Shown here: piece by piece, positions 8,457 through 17,430 of the stretch
Layout of the letters: each line of letters begins with the position of its first letter
How positions within the stretch are numbered: position 1 is the first letter of the stretch
Assembly (NCBI RefSeq): GCF_010500245.1
Contig: NZ_JAAGOX010000009.1
Coordinates: forward strand, 1-64,000
Direction of reading: 5' to 3'
Source: Ruegeria sp. PrR005
GTDB taxonomy: Bacteria > Pseudomonadota > Alphaproteobacteria > Rhodobacterales > Rhodobacteraceae
Length of the DNA stretch: 64,000 bases
The notes under the pieces: model-generated
The model's database searches: none
What the model was told of the DNA's origin: nothing
Seen by the model: the letters and a program-made list of their open reading frames with translations, nothing else
Position numbers and translations under genes: made by a program

Positions 8457-8489
8457 ATTGCCCGCAGGGCAAGAGGGGCAGCGCCCCTC
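8440..8489. repeat. Modular intergenic repeat, copy A
   Basis: Three parts are seen in order: the motif AAAATACTCCGGGG (8440-8453), a hairpin TTGCCC/GGGCAA (8458-8472), and a hairpin GAGGGGC-AGC-GCCCCTC (8473-8489). A second copy with the same outer parts but a different middle hairpin lies at 16201-16252. It sits between convergent genes and may act as a transcription terminator. The first motif overlaps the 3' end of the CPT-like gene. Confidence 0.75.
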
Positions 8490-8491
8490 TC

Positions 8492-9013
8492 CTACTCCGG
8501 ATCCGCCAGCAGCTCTTCCATGAAGAGGCTCAGGAACTGCGTTCGCCCATCGACCCCCGCCTTGGCATAGATCGCCGCCGATTGCGCGCGGACCGTACCC
8601 GCCGCCCGGCCGCGCACCGTGGCGATGCTGTCGTTGTCCAATCCCTTCAGGATCATCAGCGCCACATCGCGTTCAGCGGGCGTCAGCCCCCAGGTGGAAA
8701 AGAACGCCTCGATCACCTCCGCCATCTCGCCCCGCGCCGCCATCAGCCCGGCGGTGACCCGGTCCATGCGCAACAAGAGCTGGCGCAGCTCGACGATCAG
8801 AACCCCCAGCCCCAAAAGCAGCACCACCGCGACAAAGCTTTCCATCCACAAATGACCCAGCGCCTGCCCGTCACCGGCATAGAGGTCGAATGCAACATCG
8901 CCGATGAAGAACAGCGCGCACAGCGCCTGGATCGTGGTCATCCAGGCCAGGACCGCGGCCCGGCGCTCATCCGCGCCGCCGGGCCGCAGCAGTTTTCCGA
9001 CCGCAAAGATCAT
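8492..9013 (-). CDS. Membrane-anchored LuxR-type HTH regulator
   Basis: This is a 173-residue protein with two predicted transmembrane helices (about residues 22-45 and 57-78), a short linker, and a C-terminal GerE/LuxR-type helix-turn-helix: LTPAERDVALMILKGLDNDS and GTVRAQSAAIYAKAGV. There is no receiver or autoinducer domain. It could bind DNA while tethered to the inner membrane. Its start overlaps the stop of the upstream cytochrome b561 gene (ATGA at 9010-9013), and that gene overlaps a PepSY gene, so the three are one operon. A role as a redox-responsive regulator is inference from these neighbours. Confidence 0.8.
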   Translation of the reverse strand: MIFAVGKLLRPGGADERRAAVLAWMTTIQALCALFFIGDVAFDLYAGDGQALGHLWMESFVAVVLLLGLGVLIVELRQLLLRMDRVTAGLMAARGEMAEVIEAFFSTWGLTPAERDVALMILKGLDNDSIATVRGRAAGTVRAQSAAIYAKAGVDGRTQFLSLFMEELLADPE

Positions 9014-9588
9014 TTGACCGGCCTGTCACCCGCGACCTGTTTGCGCCCGTTGACCATCGCCCGCACCAGGGGCACCCCCGTCCGCCACTGGTCAAAGATC
9101 ACGCCACCCACATGCAGGGCGACCGACAGCATCAGCCAGCCATAAGCCGCCTCGTGCAGCTCCTCGACCCAGTCGGCACCGAAAAAGGCAACGGTTCCCA
9201 TCATGATCCCGGTCGCCGACAAGGCCAGCAGTGTAAGCCACAGGTTATAGACCATCAGCGCCCCCAGCGGGTTATGAGACAGATGCACCGCGCGGTCCCC
9301 GCTCAGCATGTCCCGTAGATGCCCCATGGCCGCAGCCGGGGACGGGGAGAAAGTGGTGAACCGCGCCGTTTTCGGGCCCACGATACACCACAAGAGGCGC
9401 AGCACAACCAGACCCAGCACCGCATAGCCGACCTGCTCGTGCAACCGGCCGTCCGGGTCGGTGACGCCCGCGTTCAGCAGCACGCCCAGGGCGACGCCCC
9501 AATGGGTGATGCGCACCAAAGGGTCCCACACCCGGTAGGTGCGGGCGCCCATGCGCCCGCCGCGTTCCCCGGCCACCCGACCGGTCAT
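9010..9588 (-). CDS. Cytochrome b561 family membrane protein
   Basis: This is a 192-residue integral membrane protein of the Ni/Fe-hydrogenase b-type / bacterial b561 family. It has four hydrophobic segments and likely haem-ligand histidines in VRITHWGVALGVLLN, HLSHNPLGALMVYN and LMLSVALHVGGVIFDQW. Such proteins pass electrons between quinone and periplasmic partners. The ATG at 9588 overlaps the stop of the PepSY gene; a second in-frame ATG (MGARTYRVWDP) fourteen codons or so later is the more conserved start of the fold. It is the middle gene of the three-gene overlapping operon. Confidence 0.87.
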   Translation of the reverse strand: MTGRVAGERGGRMGARTYRVWDPLVRITHWGVALGVLLNAGVTDPDGRLHEQVGYAVLGLVVLRLLWCIVGPKTARFTTFSPSPAAAMGHLRDMLSGDRAVHLSHNPLGALMVYNLWLTLLALSATGIMMGTVAFFGADWVEELHEAAYGWLMLSVALHVGGVIFDQWRTGVPLVRAMVNGRKQVAGDRPVK

Positions 9589-9839
9589 TTCGTCTTGATC
9601 TTGACGACCTTGCCGGTCGTCAGATCGACATCGACCTCGGCCATGGTCTTGTCCTTGACCACATAGGCCTCGATCTTGCCGTCCTCGGCCTCGGTCTTGC
9701 GCACCTCGTATCCAAGGTCCTTCAGGCTGGCGCGGACAGCTTCCTCGGTCGTGCCCAACACGGTTTCGGTGGTCAGGTCCATGGCAAACACGGGGGCGGC
9801 GGCCAGAGCCAGCGCGGCAACAAGAGACAGGGTTTTCAT
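9585..9839 (-). CDS. Secreted PepSY domain protein
   Basis: This is an 84-residue protein. A clear signal peptide (MKTLSLVAALALAAAPVFA) precedes a single PepSY-like domain with the usual pattern of a helix (TEEAVRASLKDLGYEV), then two strands (KIEAYVVKDKTM, DVDLTTGKVVKIK). PepSY domains are found in peptidase propeptides and in periplasmic partners of b-type cytochromes and flavin reductases. AAGGAG eight bases upstream of the ATG at 9839 sets the start. It heads the operon with cytochrome b561 and the membrane regulator, and may modulate the cytochrome in the periplasm; that role is inferred. Confidence 0.85.
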   Translation of the reverse strand: MKTLSLVAALALAAAPVFAMDLTTETVLGTTEEAVRASLKDLGYEVRKTEAEDGKIEAYVVKDKTMAEVDVDLTTGKVVKIKTK

Positions 9840-10144
9840 CTCGGATTCTCCTTCGGTCAGGGCCGGCGGGACATCCGCCGACACGACACGAAGCTGGCCG
9901 CGACAGCCCCCCGCCACCATGGGCCAAAGGCTTATCCCCCCGATATAAGCGCGTGCTGATGCGCGTTTCGGGCAGACCTCGCCGAACCAGTCTCAAGTCA
10001 ACCGCGGGTCGCGCTGCCCCGATGCGGTCTGGCGCGCGGTCTCTTCCACGACCGCTCCGGTCCAGTCACCCGGAAAGATGGAACTGATCGCGCCCCGTCT
10101 CTTTGCCGGCAGGCCCGACGCGCGGCCAGGCGGTGGATCGGCAA

Positions 10145-10171
10145 AAGAAAACCCCGCACCGGGGTGCGGGG
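10145..10171 (-). terminator. Intrinsic terminator of petABC
   Basis: On the minus strand CCCCGCACC and GGTGCGGGG pair around a two-base loop and are followed by TTTTCTTTT. It lies about 30 bases after the petC stop codon. The rest of the 360-base gap 9840-10199 shows no gene; its 9840-9960 part should hold the promoter of the PepSY operon. Confidence 0.85.
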
Positions 10172-10199
10172 GTTTCCGAAACCAAAGCGTCGAAGCGGC

Positions 10200-10991
10200 T
10201 TAGTGCTTCTTGCCCTTGTGCGGTGCCCAGAGGCGCTTGTTGGTCAGGTACAGCATGCTGGCCAGGATGGTCAGAAAGATCACGCCGACCAGACCGGCCT
10301 GCTTGCGAGCCATCATCTTGGGCTCGGCCGCCCACATGAGGAAGGCCGAAACGTCAGCCGCCATGTGGTGCAGGTCATTGGCGTGACCATCGGCAAATTC
10401 CACCTGCTCGTCGCTCAGCGGCGGCGCCATCGAGATCCAGCCACCCGGGAAGGCGGTGTTCTCGTACAGGATCGAACCTGCCTCTTCCTTTTCCTCACCG
10501 GTATAGCCGGTCAGCAGCGAGGCGATGTATTCCGCGCCGCCGATCCCCTTGAACAACTGGTTGATGCCCAGACCGTAGGGGCCGTGGAAGCCCGCGCGCG
10601 CCTTGGCCATCATGCTGAGGTCCGGGGCGCCTGCGGCGGTGTTGGCCGGAAAGTGATCGGTCGGGATCGCCGGGCGATCGTCTTCCAGTTCCGGGTCATA
10701 GACCGAGAAAGTCTCGGACGCATAGGCGCGGACCTGTTCGTCGGTCCAGCCGATGCCACCCTCGTCGCCCAGCGTGCGCAGCGGCACGTATTTCAGGCCG
10801 TGGCAGGCCGCACAGACCTCGGTATAGACCTGAAGACCGCGTTGCAGCTGGTTCTGGTCATAGGTGCCAAAGGGGCCTTCGAACGAGAACTGGAAATCCT
10901 CGATATGCTGCTCTCCGCCGCCTGCCGCAAAGGATGCGACAGGAGCAAGCGCCAGGGCAAAAGCGGCACCGATTGCAAGTTTCTTGAACAT
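10200..10991 (-). CDS. petC: Cytochrome c1 of the bc1 complex
   Basis: This is the haem c subunit of the ubiquinol:cytochrome c oxidoreductase, facing the periplasm and handing electrons to cytochrome c2. The 263-residue precursor has a signal peptide ending in ASFA, the haem site CAACH near residue 59, the Rhodobacter-type segment HGLKYVPLR, the axial-methionine region [12 protein letters not shown], and a C-terminal membrane anchor ([14 protein letters not shown]) with a basic tail. It follows petB by 18 bases and is the last gene of petABC, before a strong terminator. Confidence 0.97.
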   Translation of the reverse strand: MFKKLAIGAAFALALAPVASFAAGGGEQHIEDFQFSFEGPFGTYDQNQLQRGLQVYTEVCAACHGLKYVPLRTLGDEGGIGWTDEQVRAYASETFSVYDPELEDDRPAIPTDHFPANTAAGAPDLSMMAKARAGFHGPYGLGINQLFKGIGGAEYIASLLTGYTGEEKEEAGSILYENTAFPGGWISMAPPLSDEQVEFADGHANDLHHMAADVSAFLMWAAEPKMMARKQAGLVGVIFLTILASMLYLTNKRLWAPHKGKKH

Positions 10992-11009
10992 GAGTTCCGG
11001 TCCCTCTTC

Positions 11010-12338
11010 TTACTCGGCCGGTGTGGCGTCAGACGCCGTGCCGTAGTGCGCGTTGAAGTCTTCCTCGATCGTGGCCGGCTGCGGCAGCGGCTTCTCGATC
11101 ACACCCAGGATGGGCAGGATCACAAAGAAGTAGCCAAACCAGTAGGCCGAAGCGATCAGCGAGAACGATGCATAGGGCTCTTCCGCCGGCATCGCGCCCA
11201 GCCACATCAGGGCAAAGAAGTCGATGATCAGCAGGTAGAACCACCATTTGAACATCGGACGGTACTTGCCCGAACGGACCGACGAGGTGTCGAGCCAAGG
11301 CGCCAGCGCCATGGCCAGGATCGCGCCGAACATCGCCAGCACGCCAAAGAACTTGGCGTCGATGATGCCGCCGGTCACAAAGCTGGCGATCTGCACCACC
11401 CAGACCTCCGAGGTGAAGGCACGCAGGATCGCGTAGAACGGTAGGAAGTACCATTCGGGCACGATATGCGCGGGCGTCACCAGCGGGTTGGCCTCGATAT
11501 AGTTATCGGGGTGGCCCAGGTAGTTCGGCATGAAGCCGACGATCGCCCAGAAGATCACCAGCACGATGGCCAGGCCGACCAGGTCCTTGATCACGAAATA
11601 GGGCCAGAACGGCAGCGTGTCCTTCTCGGCCTCGGCTTTCGACCCGCGACGAACCTCAACACCCGTGGGGTTGTTGTTGCCGGTGGTGTGGAAGGCCCAG
11701 ATATGCACGACGACCAGCGCCGCGATGACGAAGGGCAGCAGATAGTGCAGCGAGAAGAAGCGGTTCAGCGTGGCGTTGTCCACGGCGGGCCCGCCCAGCA
11801 GCCAGGTCTGGATCGCCTCGCCCACAAAGGGGATCGCGCCGAACAGGCCGGTGATCACGGTTGCACCCCAGAACGACATCTGACCCCATGGCAGAACATA
11901 GCCCATAAAGGCGGTGCCCATCATGCAGAGATAGATCAGCATGCCGACGATCCAGGTGATCTCGCGCGGCGCCTTGTACGAGCCGTAGAACAGGCCGCGG
12001 AAGATGTGGATATAGACGGCGACAAAGAACAGCGAGGCCCCGTTTGCGTGCAGATACCGCAGCATGTGGCCGCCGTTCACGTTGCGCATGATGTGCTCGA
12101 CGCTGGCGAATGCCATGTCGACATGCGGCGTGTAATGCATCACCAGCACGATGCCGGTAATGATTTGCAGCGCCAGGCAGAAGGCCAGGACGATGCCCCA
12201 GATCCACCACCAGTTCAGGTTCTTGGGGGTGGGGATCATGATGGTATCATAGATCAGGCCGACGATGGGCAGGCGGCTGTGCAGCCACTTCTCGGCGCCC
12301 GTCTTCGGTTCGTAATGGTCGTGCGGAATACCGGCCAT
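11010..12338 (-). CDS. petB: Cytochrome b of the bc1 complex
   Basis: This is a 442-residue membrane subunit carrying both b haems and the Qo and Qi quinone sites. Diagnostic parts are the haem-ligand histidine pairs in [19 protein letters not shown] and [19 protein letters not shown], the Qo motif PEWYFLPFY, and eight hydrophobic segments. Its length fits the fused alphaproteobacterial cytochrome b rather than the split b6/subunit IV form. It starts 12 bases after petA, so translation is coupled within petABC. Confidence 0.98.
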   Translation of the reverse strand: MAGIPHDHYEPKTGAEKWLHSRLPIVGLIYDTIMIPTPKNLNWWWIWGIVLAFCLALQIITGIVLVMHYTPHVDMAFASVEHIMRNVNGGHMLRYLHANGASLFFVAVYIHIFRGLFYGSYKAPREITWIVGMLIYLCMMGTAFMGYVLPWGQMSFWGATVITGLFGAIPFVGEAIQTWLLGGPAVDNATLNRFFSLHYLLPFVIAALVVVHIWAFHTTGNNNPTGVEVRRGSKAEAEKDTLPFWPYFVIKDLVGLAIVLVIFWAIVGFMPNYLGHPDNYIEANPLVTPAHIVPEWYFLPFYAILRAFTSEVWVVQIASFVTGGIIDAKFFGVLAMFGAILAMALAPWLDTSSVRSGKYRPMFKWWFYLLIIDFFALMWLGAMPAEEPYASFSLIASAYWFGYFFVILPILGVIEKPLPQPATIEEDFNAHYGTASDATPAE

Positions 12339-12350
12339 GAGCGCGCTTCC

Positions 12351-12911
12351 TTATCCCAGTTTGATGGTGTTTTCGTCGACGAATTCTGCAACCGGAATGT
12401 GCAGGTTCTCGGGCGCGGGACCTTTGCGGATCCGGCCAGAGGTATCGTAGTGCGATCCGTGGCAGGGGCAGAACCAGCCGTGGAAATCGCCAGCGCCATC
12501 GCCCAGCGGCACACAGCCCAGGTGGGTGCAGACACCCATCATCACCAGCCACTCGCCGCTTTCATCCAGCGAACGGTTCTCGTCGCTGGCATCGGCACCC
12601 GGCTTGTTGGGGTTCTCTGCGCTCTGGTCGATCAGATCGCCCAGCTCGACGGCGCGGGCATCGCTGATCTCTTCCTCGGTGCGGCGGCGGATAAACACCG
12701 GCTTGCCCAGGAACTTCACGCTGATCTGGGTGCCCACTTCGACGCCGCTCACATCCACGCGAATCGACGACAGAGCCTGCACGTCGGCCGAGGGGTTCAT
12801 TTGGTTGACCAGGGGCCAAACGGCGGCTCCCGTGGCTACGGCACCTGCGCCAGCCGTGGCGTAGTAGAGGAAATCTCTGCGGGTGCCTTCGTGATCTTCT
12901 GCGTGGGACAC
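12351..12911 (-). CDS. petA: Rieske iron-sulfur subunit of the bc1 complex
   Basis: This is a 186-residue protein with a Tat-type membrane anchor ([20 protein letters not shown]) and the two Rieske boxes CTHLGC and CPCHGS that bind the 2Fe-2S cluster. It moves electrons from quinol at the Qo site to cytochrome c1. The start is taken as GTG at 12911 ([12 protein letters not shown]) because GGAG lies eight bases upstream and homologues begin there; an ATG 15 codons earlier would extend into the leader. The operon promoter should lie in 12912-13110. A PetP/PetR-type regulator pair, known to control this operon in Rhodobacter, is 16 kb away. Confidence 0.96.
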   Translation of the reverse strand: MSHAEDHEGTRRDFLYYATAGAGAVATGAAVWPLVNQMNPSADVQALSSIRVDVSGVEVGTQISVKFLGKPVFIRRRTEEEISDARAVELGDLIDQSAENPNKPGADASDENRSLDESGEWLVMMGVCTHLGCVPLGDGAGDFHGWFCPCHGSHYDTSGRIRKGPAPENLHIPVAEFVDENTIKLG

Positions 12912-13110
12912 GAGGTTTTCTCCGATTCCAGCGCCCGGGTTCGGGCAAACATGCATGTACGCCGCACGGAATGCGGTGTCTCAGGGCGGGTATCTATCCG
13001 GGAGAAATCGGTTCGTCCAGCGGTCATAGGCGCGCAGGACGCCGCAGTTTGCCTTTCATGTCGCGGCAGAGCCACACAATTTCAAGCTCGACCCGGAATT
13101 TTTGCCCCCC

Positions 13111-13725
13111 TCAGGCCGCAGGCGGGCGCGTCGCGACCATCGAGGCACGCGATTCGAAATCGGCAAACCACGCGGCCAACGCCGGGTTCCCGTTGCGCCA
13201 ACCGCGCGCGTCATGCCGGAAATCGACATAGGCCAGCGCACAGGCCACCGCGATCTGTCCCATGTCCACCGGCCCCGCCAGATGCGCCATCCAGCGGCTC
13301 TCCAACGCGGCGCAGGCGCGGGCGATCTTGTTCCACTGCCCTTCGGTCCACGCGTCCCAGCGCATGTCCTCGGGCCGCAGCCGCCCCTCATAGGTCATCA
13401 ACAGCGCGGCGTCGGTGATACCGTCGCCCAGCGCCTCCAGCGTCATCGTGTTCCAGCGCCCGTCGCCCTCGGGATACAGCCCGCCCTTGTAACGCGCATC
13501 CAGATAGCCGGTGATCACCCGGCTGTCGAACAGGGTCGGCCCCTCGGGCCGTTCCAGCGCCGGCACCTTGGTCAGCGGGTTCTTGGCCAAAAGCGCCTCA
13601 GCCGGGACCAGCGGCGTGCCGCTGGCGGTCACCAGCTCGACATCGCCCAGCTTGCCGACCTCGTGCAGCAGCACCATGACCTTGCGCACATAGGGCGAGG
13701 TCGCGCTGTAATAGAGTTTCATCAT
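13111..13725 (-). CDS. Glutathione S-transferase family protein
   Basis: This is a 204-residue GST. The N-terminal thioredoxin-like domain shows KLYYSATSPYVRKVMVLLHE, the cis-proline region LTKVPALE and the glutathione-binding LFDSRVITGYLD; the all-helical C-terminal domain follows. The substrate is unknown. AGGAG precedes the double ATG at 13720-13725, and the first ATG was chosen. It lies between petA and a divergent hydrolase, with no evident functional link. Confidence 0.9.
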   Translation of the reverse strand: MMKLYYSATSPYVRKVMVLLHEVGKLGDVELVTASGTPLVPAEALLAKNPLTKVPALERPEGPTLFDSRVITGYLDARYKGGLYPEGDGRWNTMTLEALGDGITDAALLMTYEGRLRPEDMRWDAWTEGQWNKIARACAALESRWMAHLAGPVDMGQIAVACALAYVDFRHDARGWRNGNPALAAWFADFESRASMVATRPPAA

Positions 13726-13892
13726 GCTGCGCTCTCCTGAATTCGCAAATCGCGGCCCGAAAGAGCCGCAGGTACGCCAAGTGGTATCCGGCCCGCCCGC
13801 CAAATCAACCCCCGAACCTGACCTGACGTCGTGTTTGAGCATGCCGCACCCGCGCCGCTAGGCTGGCCGCACCCTCTGCAACCGGTATCCCG

Positions 13893-14783
13893 ATGGACGC
13901 TCCCGCCCGCCCCGACCGCAAGTCCCGCCCGATTGGCGACATCACCCTGTCCTATGTCGAACGGCATCCCGAACTGCGCGGCCGGGGCAAGACCCTGTTC
14001 CTGTCGCACGCCACCGGGTTTCACGCTCGCGTCTGGGACCCGGTGATCGCCCGCCTGCCGCCGGTGCATTCGATCTGCGTCGACCTGCGCGGGCATGGTC
14101 ACAGTTCCGGTGGCCCTTTCGACCATTGGCAGATCATAGGCCAGGACCTCGCCGCCCTGTTCGACACGCTCGACCTGCGCGAGCTTGTCGCGATCGGCCA
14201 TTCCATCAGCGGCCACGCCCTGACCCAGGCCACGTCGCTCAGCCCCGACAGGGTGGCCGCGCTGATGCTGATCGACCCGGTGATCATGGACCCGGCCTTT
14301 TACGAGGTTGGCGCCCGGATCATGTTGGCCACAGGCCCGCACCCCGCCGCCCAGCGCAAGCGCGCCTTCACCGGCCCGGCCGAGATGTTCGCCCGCTTCC
14401 GCGACCGCAGCCCCTATGCGCTCTTCACGCCCGAGGCGCTGCACGCCTATTGCGATCACGCCCTGCGCCCAGACGGCCAGGGCGGCCTGACGCTCGCCTG
14501 CGCGCCGGAAACCGAGGCCGCGACCTATGCCGCCGCCTTTTCCAACCCGGGCATCTTCGACCATGTGGCACGGGTCGCCTGCCCGGTGCGCGTGCTGCGC
14601 TCGGACCCGTTCGACCTGAAAACGATGCACGATTTCACCCGCTCGCCCACCTGGCCCGGGTTGGCGGCGGCCTTTGCCCATGGTACCGACATCCACCGCC
14701 CCGACCTGACGCATTTCATGCCGATGCAGGAACCCGATTTCGTCGCCGCCGAAATCGCCCGCGCCGCCGGGCTGGCGGCTTAG
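13893..14783 (+). CDS. Alpha/beta hydrolase
   Basis: This is a 296-residue protein with the alpha/beta hydrolase core: oxyanion segment LSHATGFHARVWD, CVDLRGHGHSS, nucleophile elbow AIGHSISGH (Ser near residue 105) and a late catalytic histidine in DLTHFMPMQEPD. The aspartate of the triad is probably in the VRVLRSDPFD segment. The substrate is unknown. It is divergent from the GST gene; its last four bases overlap the convergent PaiB-like gene. Confidence 0.85.
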   Translation: MDAPARPDRKSRPIGDITLSYVERHPELRGRGKTLFLSHATGFHARVWDPVIARLPPVHSICVDLRGHGHSSGGPFDHWQIIGQDLAALFDTLDLRELVAIGHSISGHALTQATSLSPDRVAALMLIDPVIMDPAFYEVGARIMLATGPHPAAQRKRAFTGPAEMFARFRDRSPYALFTPEALHAYCDHALRPDGQGGLTLACAPETEAATYAAAFSNPGIFDHVARVACPVRVLRSDPFDLKTMHDFTRSPTWPGLAAAFAHGTDIHRPDLTHFMPMQEPDFVAAEIARAAGLAA

Positions 14784-15397
14784 GACACCGCCCGCATCAG
14801 CGCCGCCAGCGCCGCGACCTCGGACCCGACTCCGGCATCCTCCATCGCCTCTGCCGCGCCCAGCCGCGCGGCATCCGGCTTGTTCTGGCCCAGTTTCCAG
14901 GTTCCCTGCACATCTTCGACATGCAACCGGCAGGGCACGATCATTCGCATCATCCGCGCCAGCCCCTCAGGCTGCATCTTGTCCGCGACCCAGGGCGCCT
15001 TGGGTGCCAGCCGCCCCTCGAACTCGGCCGAGAGCCGGTCGAGCAGCCCGCGCATCTCCTCCTGCGGCCGCAGCTCCAGCCGTCCGGCCAGATGCACCGC
15101 AACATAGTTCCAGGTCGGCACCTGCTCTTCGACCCCGTACCAGTCGGGCGAGACATAGCTGTCTGGCCCGCTGACCGCCAACCGCGCCGCCACCGGCTCT
15201 GACAGCAGCCGCACGATCAGGTTCGACCGCACCAAATGCAGCTCCGCCACGTCCCCCGACTCGTTCAGCAGAAACGGCACGTGGCTGATCAGCGGCGCCC
15301 CCTCGGCCGCCACCGCCAGCACGCCAAACCCGCGCGCCCGGGCAAACTCCAGATTACGCGCGGTGCTTTCGCCACGAAACGCCGGGTTGGGATGCAT
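14780..15397 (-). CDS. PaiB-like FMN-binding negative transcriptional regulator
   Basis: This is a 205-residue protein of the PaiB family (PF04299), with a split-barrel FMN-binding fold. The family start MHPNPAFR, the PLISHVPFLL strand, YVSPDWYG-VPTWNYVAVH and the C-terminal GTWKLGQNKP are all present. Bacillus PaiB represses sporulation and protease genes, but in proteobacteria the role is unknown and it may be an enzyme rather than a regulator. It is divergent from the riboswitch-ribH unit; the FMN link between the two is suggestive but may be chance. Confidence 0.88.
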   Translation of the reverse strand: MHPNPAFRGESTARNLEFARARGFGVLAVAAEGAPLISHVPFLLNESGDVAELHLVRSNLIVRLLSEPVAARLAVSGPDSYVSPDWYGVEEQVPTWNYVAVHLAGRLELRPQEEMRGLLDRLSAEFEGRLAPKAPWVADKMQPEGLARMMRMIVPCRLHVEDVQGTWKLGQNKPDAARLGAAEAMEDAGVGSEVAALAALMRAVS

Positions 15398-15462
15398 CTC
15401 TGTTCTCCTGTCCTGTCGATTCCGTCTTGCAGCGGCGTGCGCGCCTTGGCAAGTTCTCCCTC

Positions 15463-15606
15463 GTTCTCAGGGCGGGGCGGAATTCCCCACCGGCGGTATG
15501 CGGGCCAGACCCGCGAGCCCGCGAGCGGCCCCGACGCTTTGTTCGGGGTGTCAGCAGATCTGGTGAGACGCCAGAGCCGACGGTCACAGTCCGGATGAAA
15601 GAGAAC
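15463..15606 (+). promoter_or_regulatory. FMN riboswitch (RFN element)
   Basis: All conserved blocks of the RFN element occur in order: TTCTCAGGGCGGGG, AATTCCCCACCGGCGGTATG, GGGCCAGACCCGCGAGCC, the variable arm (CCCCGACG...TTCGGGG), GTCAGCAGATCTGGTGAGA, GCCAGAGCCGACGGTCACAG and TCCGGATGAAAGAGAA. FMN binding represses riboflavin genes. It controls the ribH gene about 140 bases downstream. The spacer contains GC-rich inverted repeats (GGCCACGC with GCGTGTGCC, about 15614-15636) that may be the expression platform. It explains most of the 347-base gap before ribH. Confidence 0.97.
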
Positions 15607-15744
15607 GCACGGCCAGGCCACGCAACCGCGTGTGCCCGTCCGTTCGTGATCGCCTTGGGTGACGTGTCATGCCACGCTGGCAGCGAAAAGTGGGAACCGG
15701 TTTTCGCGACCGCCAGCGGGCCACCAAACAGTAAGGAGATTACG

Positions 15745-16185
15745 ATGACACACACCCGCTATGCCTTCATCAAGGCCAACTGGCATGCCGATATCGTCGA
15801 CCGCGCGCTCGACGGCTTCCTCGAGCTCATCCCGGCGGAACAGGTCGACATCTACGACGTGCCCGGCGCGTTCGAGATGCCGCTCCTCGCCCGCGACCTC
15901 GCCCAGACCGGGCGCTATGCCGCCGTGGCCTGCGCCGCCTTCGTGGTCGATGGCGGCATCTACCGGCACGATTTCGTGGCCCAGGCGGTGGTCGACGGGT
16001 TGATGCGCACGGGGCTCGACACCGGCGTTCCGGTCCTGTCGGTCTCGCTGACCCCGCATCAATACCAGGAAACCGCGCATCACAACGCCATTTACCGCGC
16101 CCATTTTGTGGACAAGGGACGCGAGGCCGCCCGCGCCGCGCTCCAGATCGCCGCGACCCGGGCAAGACTGGCGCAAGCGGCCTGA
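15745..16185 (+). CDS. ribH: 6,7-dimethyl-8-ribityllumazine synthase, type II
   Basis: This enzyme condenses 5-amino-6-ribitylaminouracil with 3,4-dihydroxy-2-butanone phosphate, the penultimate step of riboflavin synthesis. The 146-residue protein has NWHADIVDRALDGF, the VPGAFEMPLLA substrate loop and the GGIYRHDFVA segment. The HDFVA-type wording and the lone position behind an FMN riboswitch match the RibH2 class known from Brucella and Mesorhizobium, so a second, housekeeping ribH probably lies elsewhere. AAGGAG precedes the ATG at 15745. Confidence 0.92.
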   Translation: MTHTRYAFIKANWHADIVDRALDGFLELIPAEQVDIYDVPGAFEMPLLARDLAQTGRYAAVACAAFVVDGGIYRHDFVAQAVVDGLMRTGLDTGVPVLSVSLTPHQYQETAHHNAIYRAHFVDKGREAARAALQIAATRARLAQAA

Positions 16186-16200
16186 TCCTTCATTTCGCTC

Positions 16201-16252
16201 AAAATACTCCGGGGGGAGTCTCCGCATCGCGGAGACGGGGGGCAGCGCCCCC
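16201..16252. repeat. Modular intergenic repeat, copy B
   Basis: It has the same outline as copy A at 8440: AAAATACTCCGGGG (16201-16214), a middle hairpin GTCTCCGC/GCGGAGAC (16218-16236), then GGGGGC-AGC-GCCCCC (16238-16252). The middle hairpin differs in sequence from copy A while the outer parts are the same. It lies between ribH and aroC and could terminate ribH transcription. Confidence 0.75.
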
Positions 16253-16329
16253 TCCTCCCTTTCCACGCCGCAAACCCCTTGAGGCCCGGGGCACAGCCCG
16301 CTAAGCACATCGCGCAAAGGAGCACGCCC

Positions 16330-17430
16330 ATGTCGATGAACAGTTTTGGCCATCTCTTCCGCGTCACCACCTGGGGTGAAAGCCACGGTCCCGCGCTTGG
16401 CGCCACCGTCGACGGCTGCCCGCCCGGCGTGCCCATCGACGAGGCGATGATCCAGCACTGGCTCGACCGCCGCAAACCCGGCCAGAACAAATATACCACC
16501 CAGCGCCGCGAAGCCGACGAGGTGAAAATTCTCTCGGGCGTGTTCGAGGGCCAGACCACTGGCACCCCGGTGCAGCTGATGATCGAGAATACCGACCAGC
16601 GGTCCAAGGATTATGGGGATATCAAGGACAAGTTCCGCCCCGGCCATGCCGATATCACCTATTTCCAGAAATACGGTATCCGCGACTATCGCGGCGGCGG
16701 CCGCAGCTCGGCCCGTGAAACCGCCGCTCGGGTGGCCGCCGGTGGCCTCGCGCGCGAGGCGATCCGCGCCCTGGCCCCCAATGTCCAGATCACCGGTTAC
16801 ATGGTGCAGATGGGTCCGCACCGCATCGACCGCGCCCGCTTCGACTGGGCGCAGATCGAACAAAACCCGTTCTGGGTGCCCGATGCCCAGGCCGCCGCTG
16901 ACTGGGCCGATTATCTCGACGGGCTGCGCAAGTCCGGCAGCTCGGTCGGCGCGGTGATCGAGGTCGTGGCGCGCGGCGTGCCCGCGGGCCTCGGCGCGCC
17001 GGTCTATGGCAAGCTCGACACCGATCTTGCCGCCGCGATGATGTCGATCAACGCCGTCAAGGGCGTAGAGATCGGCGAGGGCATGGGCGCCGCCGAACTG
17101 ACCGGCGAGGCCAATGCAGACGAGATCTTCATGGGCCAGAACGGCCCGCAATACAGCTCGAACCACGCCGGTGGCATTCTGGGCGGCATTTCGACCGGGC
17201 AGGACATCGTGGTGCGTTTTGCCGTCAAGCCCACCTCCTCGATCCTCACCACCCGCAAGACCATCACCAAGTCCGGCGAAGAGACCGAGATCATCACCAA
17301 GGGCCGCCACGACCCCTGCGTCGGCATCCGTGCCGTGCCGGTGGGCGAGGCGATGATGGCCTGTGTGATTCTCGATCACCTGCTGCTGCACCGGGGCCAG
17401 ATCGGGGCCAATCGTGGCCATATCGGCTGA
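16330..17430 (+). CDS. aroC: Chorismate synthase
   Basis: This FMN-dependent enzyme makes chorismate from 5-enolpyruvylshikimate 3-phosphate, the last shikimate-pathway step. The 366-residue protein has [18 protein letters not shown], the [16 protein letters not shown] block, and the late [17 protein letters not shown] and [13 protein letters not shown] motifs. AAGGAG before the ATG at 16330 sets the start. It overlaps the HD hydrolase gene by 17 bases, so the two are probably cotranscribed together with the AEC transporter gene. Confidence 0.97.
   Translation: MSMNSFGHLFRVTTWGESHGPALGATVDGCPPGVPIDEAMIQHWLDRRKPGQNKYTTQRREADEVKILSGVFEGQTTGTPVQLMIENTDQRSKDYGDIKDKFRPGHADITYFQKYGIRDYRGGGRSSARETAARVAAGGLAREAIRALAPNVQITGYMVQMGPHRIDRARFDWAQIEQNPFWVPDAQAAADWADYLDGLRKSGSSVGAVIEVVARGVPAGLGAPVYGKLDTDLAAAMMSINAVKGVEIGEGMGAAELTGEANADEIFMGQNGPQYSSNHAGGILGGISTGQDIVVRFAVKPTSSILTTRKTITKSGEETEIITKGRHDPCVGIRAVPVGEAMMACVILDHLLLHRGQIGANRGHIG

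Noticed and set aside
13893-14783. Naming the alpha/beta hydrolase as a specific enzyme such as a haloalkane dehalogenase or lactonase
   Set aside because: The nucleophile is serine in a plain hydrolase elbow and no subfamily motif is decisive.
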